Shown: positions 12,933-20,516 of the stretch, piece after piece
Numbering within the stretch: position 1 is the stretch's first letter
Layout: every line of letters begins with the position of its first letter
NCBI RefSeq assembly: GCF_018918025.1
Contig: NZ_JAHLPT010000023.1
Location: 1-34,795, forward strand
Origin: Oscillibacter sp. MSJ-31
GTDB taxonomy: Bacteria > Bacillota > Clostridia > Oscillospirales > Oscillospiraceae
DNA length: 34,795 nucleotides
Reading direction: 5' to 3'
The notes under the pieces: generated by a model
Databases searched by the model: none
What the model was told of the DNA's origin: nothing
What the model saw: only the letters and a program-made list of their open reading frames with translations
Made by a program: the position numbers and the translations under genes

Positions 12933-14429
12933 TCAGGTGTAGGTCACGGTGCTCAGGTCGATGGCGTAGAGCGGGTAGAAGCGGTAGCCGCTGAGACCCT
13001 TACGCACGGCGACGAGGTCCGCGAGGTCCTGAATGTAGACGTTCGCGGCGGTCTCGGCCAAAATTTCCTCGCAGCGGAGGTATTGGGCGGTCGCTTCCTC
13101 GTCGGTCGTGGCGCGGATGGCGGCGGCAAAGGCTTCATCGTATTCTGCGTTGGAATAATTTGTGAAATTATTACTCGCCGTAGAGGTGAAGCGTTCGAGC
13201 ATGGCGCGGGCAGTCAGGGTGCTGGCGTCCACGCCGACAACGGTGGCCTGATAGCGGCGGCCGGAATAGACGTTCTCCAGCCAGCTCGCCCACTCGACGG
13301 GGTCGATGGTCACGTTCACGCCGATGGCGCGGAGCTGCTCGGCAACGACCTGCGCGGTGTCCATGTGCGGCTGGTAGTTGCTGGGAACGGTGATGGTGAG
13401 GTCAAAGCCGTTGGGATAGCCCGCCTCGGCGAGCATCGCCTTGGCCTTTTCCGTGTCATGCGGATAGAGGTCGGCAAGCTCGGGCAGGAAATACTTGCGG
13501 AAGTTGGGATACATGCTGCTGCCGACCGCAGTGCCGTGACCGTCGGCGACCACGTCAAAGACCTGCTCGCGGTCGAGCGCATAGCACAGCGCCTTGCGCA
13601 CCGTTTCGTTCGCAAGCGGCTCGTAGGCGTGGTTGAGATACACGGCCTGCACGAGGTTCATGGTGCCCTCGAGAATGTTGAAGCTCTCGGTGAGCTGGTT
13701 CGCCTGCGTCGCGGTCAGGTGAGCGCAGATGTCCACCGCGCCGCTCTTGAGCGCGAGGACGAGCGCCTCGGCGTTCTCATAGATCTGATAGGTGACCTTG
13801 TCCACCTTCGCGCCCTCGCCCCAGTAATCGGCGAAGCGCTCGAGCACAAGGTTCTGCTGCGCGGCGCGGGAAACATACCGGAACGGGCCGGTCCCCACGG
13901 GGTCCGCACCGTAGTCGTACTCCTCCGGTATGATGGCCAGCGTCATGTAGGAGAGAAAATCGCTGTCGGCAGCCTTGAGCACAACGGAGACGAAGGTATC
14001 GCCGATATTCACGGCGTCGATATTGTCCAGCGCCTTCCAGCTGCCGGACTGCATAGCCTTGTCGATCGACCATGCGACATCCATTGCCGTGACCTCGCTG
14101 CCGTCGTGGAACTTCACACCGGGGCGGAGATGGAACGTATAAGTGAGCTGATCGTCGGAGATCTCCCAGCGTTCGGCGACGGCAGGGATCAGGTTGCCGT
14201 CCGCGTCGGGCTTGACGAGGCCCTCAAACACGTTGAACAGCACCTCGCGGTTCGCGGCGGTGACGGAGGTATAGGGGTCAAGGCTGTTTTCCAGGTCCTG
14301 CGCGATGCCGACGACGATCTCGTTCGCGTCGCGCCGCGCGTCTGTGGCGTTGGTGTCCTTGCTGCCGCAGGCGGCGAGGGAGAGGAGCAGAGTCAGGGAA
14401 AGGAACAGGGTAAGGATGCGCTTATTCAT
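12933..14429 (-). CDS. Peptide/nickel-type ABC importer solute-binding lipoprotein
   Basis: A 498-residue SBP_bac_5 protein with a lipoprotein signal peptide: MNKRI, a hydrophobic core, and lipobox LAAC with the acylated Cys at residue 21. The family landmarks are present: VGIAQDLENSLDPYTS, VFEGLVKPDADGNLIPAVAERWEIS, YTFHLRPGVKFHDGSEVTAMDVAWS, VGTGPFRYVS, and the C-terminal MDTAQVVAEQLRAIGVNV. It captures the substrate outside the cell and delivers it to the two permeases. The substrate (short peptides, nickel complex or other) cannot be read from sequence. The start codon overlaps the end of the preceding AI-2E gene by eight bases, with GGAG-like bases inside that gene. Confidence 0.93.
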   Translation of the reverse strand: MNKRILTLFLSLTLLLSLAACGSKDTNATDARRDANEIVVGIAQDLENSLDPYTSVTAANREVLFNVFEGLVKPDADGNLIPAVAERWEISDDQLTYTFHLRPGVKFHDGSEVTAMDVAWSIDKAMQSGSWKALDNIDAVNIGDTFVSVVLKAADSDFLSYMTLAIIPEEYDYGADPVGTGPFRYVSRAAQQNLVLERFADYWGEGAKVDKVTYQIYENAEALVLALKSGAVDICAHLTATQANQLTESFNILEGTMNLVQAVYLNHAYEPLANETVRKALCYALDREQVFDVVADGHGTAVGSSMYPNFRKYFLPELADLYPHDTEKAKAMLAEAGYPNGFDLTITVPSNYQPHMDTAQVVAEQLRAIGVNVTIDPVEWASWLENVYSGRRYQATVVGVDASTLTARAMLERFTSTASNNFTNYSNAEYDEAFAAAIRATTDEEATAQYLRCEEILAETAANVYIQDLADLVAVRKGLSGYRFYPLYAIDLSTVTYT

Positions 14430-15636
14430 GGGATTCTCCTTTTGGTGTTGTGGTCGTGCCCGTCAAAACCCGACGGGGCGCAAAAATCGTGTCGTCCGTC
14501 ACGCCCTTTTTGCGCAGGGACGATTCACACAGGAAGCTCACGGCGGAATGGATGCAGGCGAACACCGGCACGCCGAGGAACATACCCAGCACGCCGCCGA
14601 AGCCGCCGCCGACAAGGATGGCGACGACGATCCAGAAGCTCGAAATGCCGACAGTCTCGCCCAAAATTTTGGGACCGAGGATGTTGCCGTCGAACTGCTG
14701 GAGGGCAATAATGAAAATGATAAAGTAGAGGCACTGGCGGGGGCTCACGAGCAGGATCAAAAACGCGCTGGGGATCGCGCCGAGGAAGGGACCGAAGATG
14801 GGGATGATGTTCGTCACGCCCACAAAGACCGCGATGATGGGCGTGTAGGGGAACTTCAAAATCGAGCAGACGATGAAGCACAGAATGCCGATGATGAGCG
14901 AGTCGAGCAGCTTACCGCGCACAAAGCCGGAGAAGATGCGGTCGGCCTCGCGGGTGGCGCGCAGCGCGCGCTCATAGTGCGGCGCGGAGACGAGCGAGTA
15001 GAGCAGCTTGCGCGTGTGGAGGCCGAAGGTCTCCTTGCGGGCGAGGATGTAAACGGAAACGACGATGCCCACGAGCAGGTCCTTGGCAAAGACCAGCACG
15101 CTCAGCACGCCGCCGGTCACGGCGACGATGGCGACCTGTGCGCCGGGAATGACGGTGTTCTTCACCCAGTCGACCAGCTCGTTGTAGTAATCACGGACCA
15201 GCGTGAGCACGCGCTCGGAGATGTAGGGATTGTCCTCCACAAGCTGCGTGACCCAGGTGTAGATGGTGCGGTAATAGCTCTCGAGATTGGAAAAGAGCAG
15301 CGATATGCTCGCGACCAGCTCGGGGATCAGGATGCTGAAGAGCAGATACACGAGTCCCAGCGCAAGGAGCCAGGTCACAAGGATGCTCAGGCAGCGCATC
15401 AGTCCGGCGCGCTTGACGCCGAGCCTGTCGCGGAGGAGACGGTCGAAAAAGTCCACGATGGGCGTGAGCAGGTAGGCCATCGCAAGACCGTAAAGCACGG
15501 GCTTGAGGATGCCGAAGAGCTTTTCTATAAAAATAAACAGCACGCCGTCCTGAAAGAAGGTATCGTAAAACACGAGAATGGCGCAGGCCGCGGCGGTAAT
15601 GGTCACGCCCCAGTGAAGATAGGTTTTCTGCTTCAT
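14422..15636 (-). CDS. AI-2E family transporter (YdiK/PerM-like membrane protein)
   Basis: A 404-residue polytopic membrane protein of the AI-2E exporter family: two N-terminal helices, a further helix pair, a cytoplasmic segment rich in charged residues (about 140-230), then a helix bundle with the family motif region GVTNIIPIFGPFLGAIPSA and QQFDGNILGPKILGETVG. Members export autoinducer-2 in a few cases; others act in ion/proton antiport or are unassigned, so the substrate is open. The start ATG at 15636 follows GGGAGG at four bases. It is the first gene of a seven-gene leftward operon and overlaps the binding-protein gene. Confidence 0.92.
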   Translation of the reverse strand: MKQKTYLHWGVTITAAACAILVFYDTFFQDGVLFIFIEKLFGILKPVLYGLAMAYLLTPIVDFFDRLLRDRLGVKRAGLMRCLSILVTWLLALGLVYLLFSILIPELVASISLLFSNLESYYRTIYTWVTQLVEDNPYISERVLTLVRDYYNELVDWVKNTVIPGAQVAIVAVTGGVLSVLVFAKDLLVGIVVSVYILARKETFGLHTRKLLYSLVSAPHYERALRATREADRIFSGFVRGKLLDSLIIGILCFIVCSILKFPYTPIIAVFVGVTNIIPIFGPFLGAIPSAFLILLVSPRQCLYFIIFIIALQQFDGNILGPKILGETVGISSFWIVVAILVGGGFGGVLGMFLGVPVFACIHSAVSFLCESSLRKKGVTDDTIFAPRRVLTGTTTTPKGESHE

Positions 15637-15696
15637 GTTTCCTCCCTTGCCCTCGGCCGGCACAGCGCCTGCCCGCATTCAGAATAAATCAAGTTT

Positions 15697-15725
15697 AGCA
15701 TACTATGATTATTGCGGAATTGCAA
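15697..15725 (-). promoter_or_regulatory. Promoter of the AI-2E/ABC importer operon
   Basis: On the minus strand TTGCAA (15725-15720), a 17-bp spacer, TATGCT (15702-15697). Its -35 hexamer is the same palindromic TTGCAA used by the rightward promoter. Confidence 0.7.
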
Positions 15726-15748
15726 TAGCACAATTTCTGTGCTATACT
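15720..15748 (+). promoter_or_regulatory. Promoter of the lipid kinase gene
   Basis: TTGCAA (15720-15725), a 17-bp spacer, TATACT (15743-15748). The spacer carries an inverted repeat AGCACA/TGTGCT, a possible operator. Confidence 0.7.
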
Positions 15749-15800
15749 AAAATTAACTGAATCTTCAAACTTTTTTCCGTTTGCAGAAAGGATGAATGCT

Positions 15801-16694
15801 GTGGAAAAGAAGCTGCTGTTCATCGTCAATCCCCGCGCGGGCAAGACGAAATCGCGCGCACCGCTGTTCGACGCCGTTTCGATCTTCTCCAAGGCGGGCT
15901 ATCTGGTCCGCGTGGCGGAGACGCGGCGGCACGGCGACGCGACCGAGCTGGCCGAGCGCTTCGGCGGAGATTTCGATCTCGTCGTCTGCCACGGCGGAGA
16001 CGGCACGCTCAACGAGACGGTCAACGGCATCATGCGCCTGCCGCGGGAGAAGCGTCCGCCGCTGAGCTACCTGCCCGGTGGCAGCACGAACGACTTCGCG
16101 GCAAGCCTGTCCATTTCCTCCGATCCCGCGCTCGCGGCGCAGAGCGCCATGCGCCTTCAGCCGCGCGACCTGGACGTGGGCGTGTTCAATGAAAAGAACT
16201 TCGTTTACGTCGCGTCCTTCGGCGCGTTCACGCGCACGGCCTACACCGTGCCGCAGGACATCAAGAATATGTTTGGCCACTTTGCCTATCTTCTCGAGGG
16301 CGTGAAGGACCTTGAAACGCTCTGCCCCTATCCCATGAAGATTACCGCCGACGGCGAGGTGTTCGAGGGCGAGTACCTCTTCGGCGCGGTATGCAACTCG
16401 ACCTCCATCGCGGGACTGATGAAGCTCTCACCCGACGCGGTGGACCTGTGCGACGGGCAGTTTGAGCTGATGCTCGTGCCCGTGCCGAAAACACCGCTGC
16501 AGCTCCAGCGCACCATCCGCGCCATCGTTTACGAGGAATACGAAACGAGCAACGCGCTCATCTTCCGCCATGTCCGCCATGTCACGGCGGAGAGCGACGG
16601 CAGCATTCCCTGGACGCTCGACGGCGAATACGCCCCCGGCGTGCCGAAAATCGAGATCGGCATTGAGGACAACGGGATACAGATGATGATCTGA
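15801..16694 (+). CDS. Diacylglycerol kinase family lipid kinase
   Basis: A 297-residue DAGK-catalytic-domain protein (DgkB/YegS type). It phosphorylates a lipid such as diacylglycerol with ATP, recycling it into phospholipid synthesis. Key motifs: LLFIVNPRAGK at the start, VVCHGGDGTLNETVNG (nucleotide-binding GGDGT), LPGGSTNDFAASL, then a C-terminal beta domain with DGEYAPG near the end. GTG at 15801 lies eight bases after AAAGGA and matches the usual family start; ATG at 15792 abuts the ribosome binding site and is less likely. The gene stands alone, divergent from the importer operon. Confidence 0.93.
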   Translation: MEKKLLFIVNPRAGKTKSRAPLFDAVSIFSKAGYLVRVAETRRHGDATELAERFGGDFDLVVCHGGDGTLNETVNGIMRLPREKRPPLSYLPGGSTNDFAASLSISSDPALAAQSAMRLQPRDLDVGVFNEKNFVYVASFGAFTRTAYTVPQDIKNMFGHFAYLLEGVKDLETLCPYPMKITADGEVFEGEYLFGAVCNSTSIAGLMKLSPDAVDLCDGQFELMLVPVPKTPLQLQRTIRAIVYEEYETSNALIFRHVRHVTAESDGSIPWTLDGEYAPGVPKIEIGIEDNGIQMMI

Positions 16695-16709
16695 GCCTGT
16701 GCAGAGGCT

Positions 16710-16744
16710 GAGAAACGCGCGGCATCGCCGCGCGTTTCTCTTTT
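16710..16744 (+). terminator. Intrinsic terminator of the lipid kinase gene
   Basis: A 14-bp perfect stem GAGAAACGCGCGGC / GCCGCGCGTTTCTC with a 3-base loop followed by TTTT. It lies between two convergent genes. Confidence 0.9.
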
Positions 16745-17735
16745 ACTCGCTCGTGAGCTGGTAAACGCCCTCTGTATTGCCGAGCAGATACTGCGCAAAT
16801 TCCACAGCCTGTGTGTCGGCCCCACCGTAGCGCACACCGTCTCCATCGTAGAGCCGCAGCACCGTCTGTGCCGTCTCGTCCGCGCTGAGTTTTTCCAGCG
16901 CGGCAAGCAGCGCCGCAGCGAACTCGTCGCCGCCGACGATGGCGTCAGCGGTACTGACGGACACCGTCTCGCCGCCGACCGTGCAGCCGTAAATCTCCAT
17001 CCAAAGCGCCTCATCCGGAGCCTCGCCGTGCAGCACCACAAGATCCGCAGTGGAGAACACCTCATCCGCGCTGACGTACTCTGTCAGGCGCGGAATGCTG
17101 TCCGCCGTCATGCCATTGGCGTTCACGTCCATCATGCTGTCGAGAAACCGCCGGGCCACATCGTCATCCACAGGCACGGCGAACACGGGGTCGCTCCCAT
17201 TATCCATCCAGAAACTGCCGAGCAGCGTCTCCCACGCGTGCAGCGCGCCGCCGCCCGCCGCGTCCTTTTCAAACGCCGCGCGCAGCGTGCGGTTCTGGTC
17301 GGAGACCGGGAAATACAGCCCGACACGCTCCGTGTCGCCGGCGGGTTCCTCCGGCACAGAGACCAGCCGCAGCACGTCCTCGTGCGCCAGATACGTCTCC
17401 ATCGGCATGAAGCCGACCTGCACCGAGCCGCGCGCGAGCGCGTCGGCGGTGGCCTCGTCGCTTGCGCCGAAGGTCACATTGACCCTGCCGACCGTCACGC
17501 CCTCGTCGGCGAGCGCGCCGATGAGCAGTGGCGGCAGCTCCTTCTTTAATTGCATCAGCGCGTCCGTGTCACGGTCGCCCGCAACAAATTCCACATTCAG
17601 CTCCGCGAGCGTGATGCCCTCCTCCGGCGGTGGCGTCGGCTCGTCGGGCTTGCTCGGGGTGGGCTCCTGCTTTCTGCAGCCGCTGAGCACGGCGAGCAGC
17701 GCAAGGGCAAGGAAGAAAGAAAACATACGCTTCAT
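16743..17735 (-). CDS. PhnD-like phosphate/phosphonate solute-binding lipoprotein (orphan)
   Basis: A 330-residue predicted lipoprotein: MKRMFSFFLALALLAVLSGC gives a signal peptide with lipobox LSGC (Cys20), then a Pro-rich linker (about 24-40). The body has the PhnD/TAXI-like pattern: ELPPLLIGAL, VTFGASDEATADALARGSVQVGFMP, and a YLAHEDVLRLVSV strand. The second lobe is weakly similar and substrate residues are not recognisable. No permease or ATPase gene is adjacent, so either the importer is elsewhere or the protein is a sensor. The start ATG at 17735 follows GAGGAGG. A longer upstream extension to 18416 is unsupported because it crosses the divergent promoter region. Confidence 0.75.
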   Translation of the reverse strand: MKRMFSFFLALALLAVLSGCRKQEPTPSKPDEPTPPPEEGITLAELNVEFVAGDRDTDALMQLKKELPPLLIGALADEGVTVGRVNVTFGASDEATADALARGSVQVGFMPMETYLAHEDVLRLVSVPEEPAGDTERVGLYFPVSDQNRTLRAAFEKDAAGGGALHAWETLLGSFWMDNGSDPVFAVPVDDDVARRFLDSMMDVNANGMTADSIPRLTEYVSADEVFSTADLVVLHGEAPDEALWMEIYGCTVGGETVSVSTADAIVGGDEFAAALLAALEKLSADETAQTVLRLYDGDGVRYGGADTQAVEFAQYLLGNTEGVYQLTSE

Positions 17736-17786
17736 GGTCAGCGCCTCCTCACAGAATAAGCTGGAATGAAATCCTCTGGTGTGGCT

Positions 17787-17792
17787 ATTATA
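17787..17792 (-). promoter_or_regulatory. Extended -10 promoter of the PhnD-like gene
   Basis: On the minus strand TGC-TATAAT, an extended -10 with a perfect hexamer, about 50 bases before the start codon. A convincing -35 is not seen. Confidence 0.55.
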
Positions 17793-17837
17793 GCATAGGG
17801 CGCGGCGGGAAAGTGTGACGATTTCATTACAAATCAC

Positions 17838-17865
17838 TTGATAATCCGCAAAAGCATGGTATGAT
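17838..17865 (+). promoter_or_regulatory. Promoter of the zinc importer operon
   Basis: TTGATA (17838-17843), a 16-bp spacer, TATGAT (17860-17865). The short inverted repeat GATTT-cattac-AAATC overlaps or precedes the -35 and could bind a metal repressor, but it does not match a full Zur box. Confidence 0.65.
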
Positions 17866-17900
17866 TGGAAAAACAGTCTTTTCGGGGAGGTGGGCGCGCC

Positions 17901-18929
17901 GTGACGGTGAGGAAAAACAGGATACAGCTCGTCGGCGCGCTGCTCGCGCTCGTGCTTTCGCTTTCGCTCGTCGGCTGCGCTGTGCGGGAGAGATCGGCGG
18001 ACGACGGGCGGCTGCGCGTCGTGACGACTCTCTTCCCCTACTACGATTTTGCCCGCGCCGTCGCGGGGGACCGCGCGGACGTGACGCTGCTGCTCGCACC
18101 GGGCCGCGAGGCGCACAGCTTTGAGCCGACCCCGCTCGACGCCGTGACCATCTCGCGCGCCGACGTCTTCATCTACAACGGCGGCGAGGGCGAGGTCTGG
18201 GCGGACGATATGCTCGACGCCGTGGGCGAGGACATCGGCACGGTGCTGCGCATGATGGACTTTGTCGATGCCCGCGAGGAGGAGTTTTCCGAGGGGATGC
18301 AGGGCGCGGACAGCCACGATCACGCGCATGGCCATGACCATGACCATGACCACGAGCTTCACGACCATGCGGAGCATGACCATGACGACAGCGATGAGAT
18401 CGAGTACGACGAGCACATCTGGACGTCGCCGAAAAACGCCATCAAGCTCTGCCGCGCCGTCGCCGACGCGCTCTGCGCGGCGGACGCGGAAAACGCGGAT
18501 CTCTACCGCGCGAACTGCGAGGACTACTGCGCGCAGCTTGAAGCTCTCGACGCGGACCTCCGCGCCCTGCGCGCGAACGCCGTGCGCGATCTGCTGATCT
18601 TTGCCGACCGCTTTCCGTTTTTATATTTCTGCGAGGAATACGACCTCCATTACCGCGCGGCGTTCCACGGCTGCTCGGGCGATACCGAGCCGAGCCTCGC
18701 CACGCTCAAGTACCTCATCGACAAGGTGAACGACGAGCACATTCCGGTCGTCTACACCATCGACCTGAGCAGCCAGAAGGTCGCGGAGGCGGTGAGCGAA
18801 TGCACCGGCGCGCGCATCGAACGGCTGTGGTCGATGCAGACCATCTCGCGCACGGACTTCGACGCGGGCGAGACCTATTTAACGCTGATGCAGCGAAATT
18901 ACGAGGCTTTGAAGGGAGGCTTGCTGTGA
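17901..18929 (+). CDS. znuA: Zinc ABC importer solute-binding lipoprotein
   Basis: A 342-residue cluster A-I metal-binding protein. GTG at 17901 lies nine bases after GGGGAGG and gives a lipoprotein signal with lipobox LVGC (Cys26). Metal-ligand landmarks: AHSFEPTP (His72), DEHIW (His172) after a long His/Asp-rich loop (about 139-161) typical of zinc-specific ZnuA/AdcA proteins, then RFPFLYFCEEYDL and the C-terminal EVxxCTGARIERLW-like region. It captures zinc outside the membrane for ZnuB. Manganese cannot be excluded, but the His-rich loop favours zinc. It overlaps znuC by one base (TGATG). Confidence 0.93.
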   Translation: MTVRKNRIQLVGALLALVLSLSLVGCAVRERSADDGRLRVVTTLFPYYDFARAVAGDRADVTLLLAPGREAHSFEPTPLDAVTISRADVFIYNGGEGEVWADDMLDAVGEDIGTVLRMMDFVDAREEEFSEGMQGADSHDHAHGHDHDHDHELHDHAEHDHDDSDEIEYDEHIWTSPKNAIKLCRAVADALCAADAENADLYRANCEDYCAQLEALDADLRALRANAVRDLLIFADRFPFLYFCEEYDLHYRAAFHGCSGDTEPSLATLKYLIDKVNDEHIPVVYTIDLSSQKVAEAVSECTGARIERLWSMQTISRTDFDAGETYLTLMQRNYEALKGGLL

Positions 18930-19636
18930 TGGATCGGGATATTCTGCTTGCGTGCCGTGACGCAAGCCTCGGCTACGAGCACCGCGCGCTGCTCGAGCAT
19001 CTGACGTTTACCGTCCGCGCGGGGGATTACCTCTGCGTGGTGGGCGAGAACGGCAGCGGCAAATCGACGCTGATGAAAAGCCTGCTCGGGCTGATCTCTC
19101 CGCTCGCCGGCACGATCGACTGCCCCGCGCAGCGCGCGGGCGCCATCGGCTACCTTCCGCAGCAGACGAGCGCGCAGCGCGATTTTCCCGCTACGGTGAG
19201 CGAGGTCGTGCTCTCGGGCTTTGCCAACAAGCGCGGGCTGCACTTTTTCTACTCCGCCGCGGAGAAGAGCGCGGCGCTGATGAACATGGGCAAGCTCGGC
19301 GTGCTGGAGCTGCAGAACCGCTGCTACCGCGAGCTTTCCGGCGGACAGCAGCAGCGCGTGCTGCTCGCGCGCGCCCTGTGCGCGGCGGACCGCCTGCTCA
19401 TTTTGGACGAGCCGGTCACGGGTCTCGACCCCGCCGCCACGCAGGATCTCTATAAGACCCTGCGCTATCTCAACGAAAAAGAGAAGATGGCGGTCATCAT
19501 GGTCACGCACGATATGCGAGGCGCGCTGCGCGAGGCGCACACGATCCTGCACATCGGGCGCGACGGCTGGTTTTTCGGCACGGTGGCGGAGTATCTTGCC
19601 TCCCCCGCCGGCAAGCGGTTTGGAGGTGCATTGTGA
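18929..19636 (+). CDS. znuC: Zinc ABC importer ATPase
   Basis: A 235-residue ATPase. Walker A GENGSGKS, Q-loop YLPQQTS, signature LSGGQQQRV, Walker B LLILDEPVTGLD and MVTHDM are present. The start ATG overlaps the znuA stop and follows AAGGGAGG. It energises the ZnuB channel. The ending KRFGGAL overlaps the znuB start. Confidence 0.94.
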   Translation: MDRDILLACRDASLGYEHRALLEHLTFTVRAGDYLCVVGENGSGKSTLMKSLLGLISPLAGTIDCPAQRAGAIGYLPQQTSAQRDFPATVSEVVLSGFANKRGLHFFYSAAEKSAALMNMGKLGVLELQNRCYRELSGGQQQRVLLARALCAADRLLILDEPVTGLDPAATQDLYKTLRYLNEKEKMAVIMVTHDMRGALREAHTILHIGRDGWFFGTVAEYLASPAGKRFGGAL

Positions 19637-20439
19637 GTCTGCTGCTGGAAATGTTCACCTATCCCTTCATCCTGCGGGCCTTCGCCGTGGGTATCCTCGT
19701 CTCGCTCTGCGCGGCGCTGCTCGGCGTGCCGCTCGTTTTGAAGCGCTATTCGATGATCGGCGACGGCCTTTCCCACGTCAGCTTCGGTGCGCTGGCGGTC
19801 GCGGTCGCCTGCGGCTTCGCGCCGCTGGCGTTCTCTGTGCCGGTCGTGGTGGCCTCGGCCTTCCTGCTGCTGCGCATCGCGGAGCACAGCCGCATCGGGG
19901 CGGACGCCGCCATCGCGGTGCTTTCGGCCTCGGCGCTCGCCATCGGCATCGTGGTCACGAGTCTCACCACGGGCATGACCACGGATGTGGACAGCTATAT
20001 GTTCGGCAGTATCCTCGCCATGTCGCGCGGCGACGTGGCGCTCTCGGTGACGCTGGCGGCCGCCGTGCTGGCGCTCTTTATCCTCTTCTATCACCGGCTT
20101 TTTGCCGTCACGTTTGACGAGAACTTTTCCCGCGCGACGGGCGTGAAGGTGGGCGCCTACCATTCGCTCCTCGCGCTGCTCACGGCGCTGACGGTCGTGC
20201 TCGGAATGCGCATGATGGGCGCCATGCTCATCTCCAGCCTCATTATCTTCCCCGCGCTCTCTGCCATGCGCATTTTCAAGAGCTTCCGCGCGGTGGTCGT
20301 GTGCGCAGGCGCGCTGAGCGTGGTGTGCTTCTGCACGGGGCTGATCGCCTCGTACCTCCTCTCCACGCCGGTCGGCGCGAGCGTGGTGCTCTGCAACCTG
20401 CTCGTGTTCCTGCTCTGCTGCCTTGCGGGACGGAGATAA
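19633..20439 (+). CDS. znuB: Zinc ABC importer permease
   Basis: A 268-residue ABC-3 family permease with about eight membrane helices. Family landmarks are MFTYPFILRAFAVGILVSLC, GDGLSHVSFGALAVA and the helix GMRMMGAMLISSLIIFPAL. The GTG start overlaps the znuC stop (GTGA) with GGAGG just upstream. It is the last gene of the operon. Confidence 0.94.
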   Translation: MSLLLEMFTYPFILRAFAVGILVSLCAALLGVPLVLKRYSMIGDGLSHVSFGALAVAVACGFAPLAFSVPVVVASAFLLLRIAEHSRIGADAAIAVLSASALAIGIVVTSLTTGMTTDVDSYMFGSILAMSRGDVALSVTLAAAVLALFILFYHRLFAVTFDENFSRATGVKVGAYHSLLALLTALTVVLGMRMMGAMLISSLIIFPALSAMRIFKSFRAVVVCAGALSVVCFCTGLIASYLLSTPVGASVVLCNLLVFLLCCLAGRR

Positions 20440-20445
20440 GAAAAC

Positions 20446-20493
20446 AGCGAGACGCGAAGCCCTGCTTGGGGCCTCGCGCCTCGCTTTCGCTGT
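20446..20493. terminator. Terminator between znuB and oleate hydratase
   Basis: A long stem pairs GCGAGaCGCGAaGCCC with GGGGCcTCGCGcCTCGC. On the minus strand it is followed by GTTTTCTT, so it best serves the leftward oleate hydratase gene but may end znuB transcripts as well. Confidence 0.7.
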
Positions 20494-20516
20494 GAGAAGA
20501 TCGCGTGGAAACGATG

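Noticed and set aside
12366-14711. 781-codon plus-strand frame
   Set aside because: Shadow of the permease and binding-protein genes, with no family motif or ribosome binding site.
17813-17840. Zur box before znuA
   Set aside because: Only a GATTT/AAATC pair is present; the full TCGTAAT-type inverted repeat is absent.
17736-18416. Long N-terminal extension of the PhnD-like protein
   Set aside because: It would run antisense through znuA and the divergent promoters. The signal peptide and GAGGAGG site place the start at 17735.
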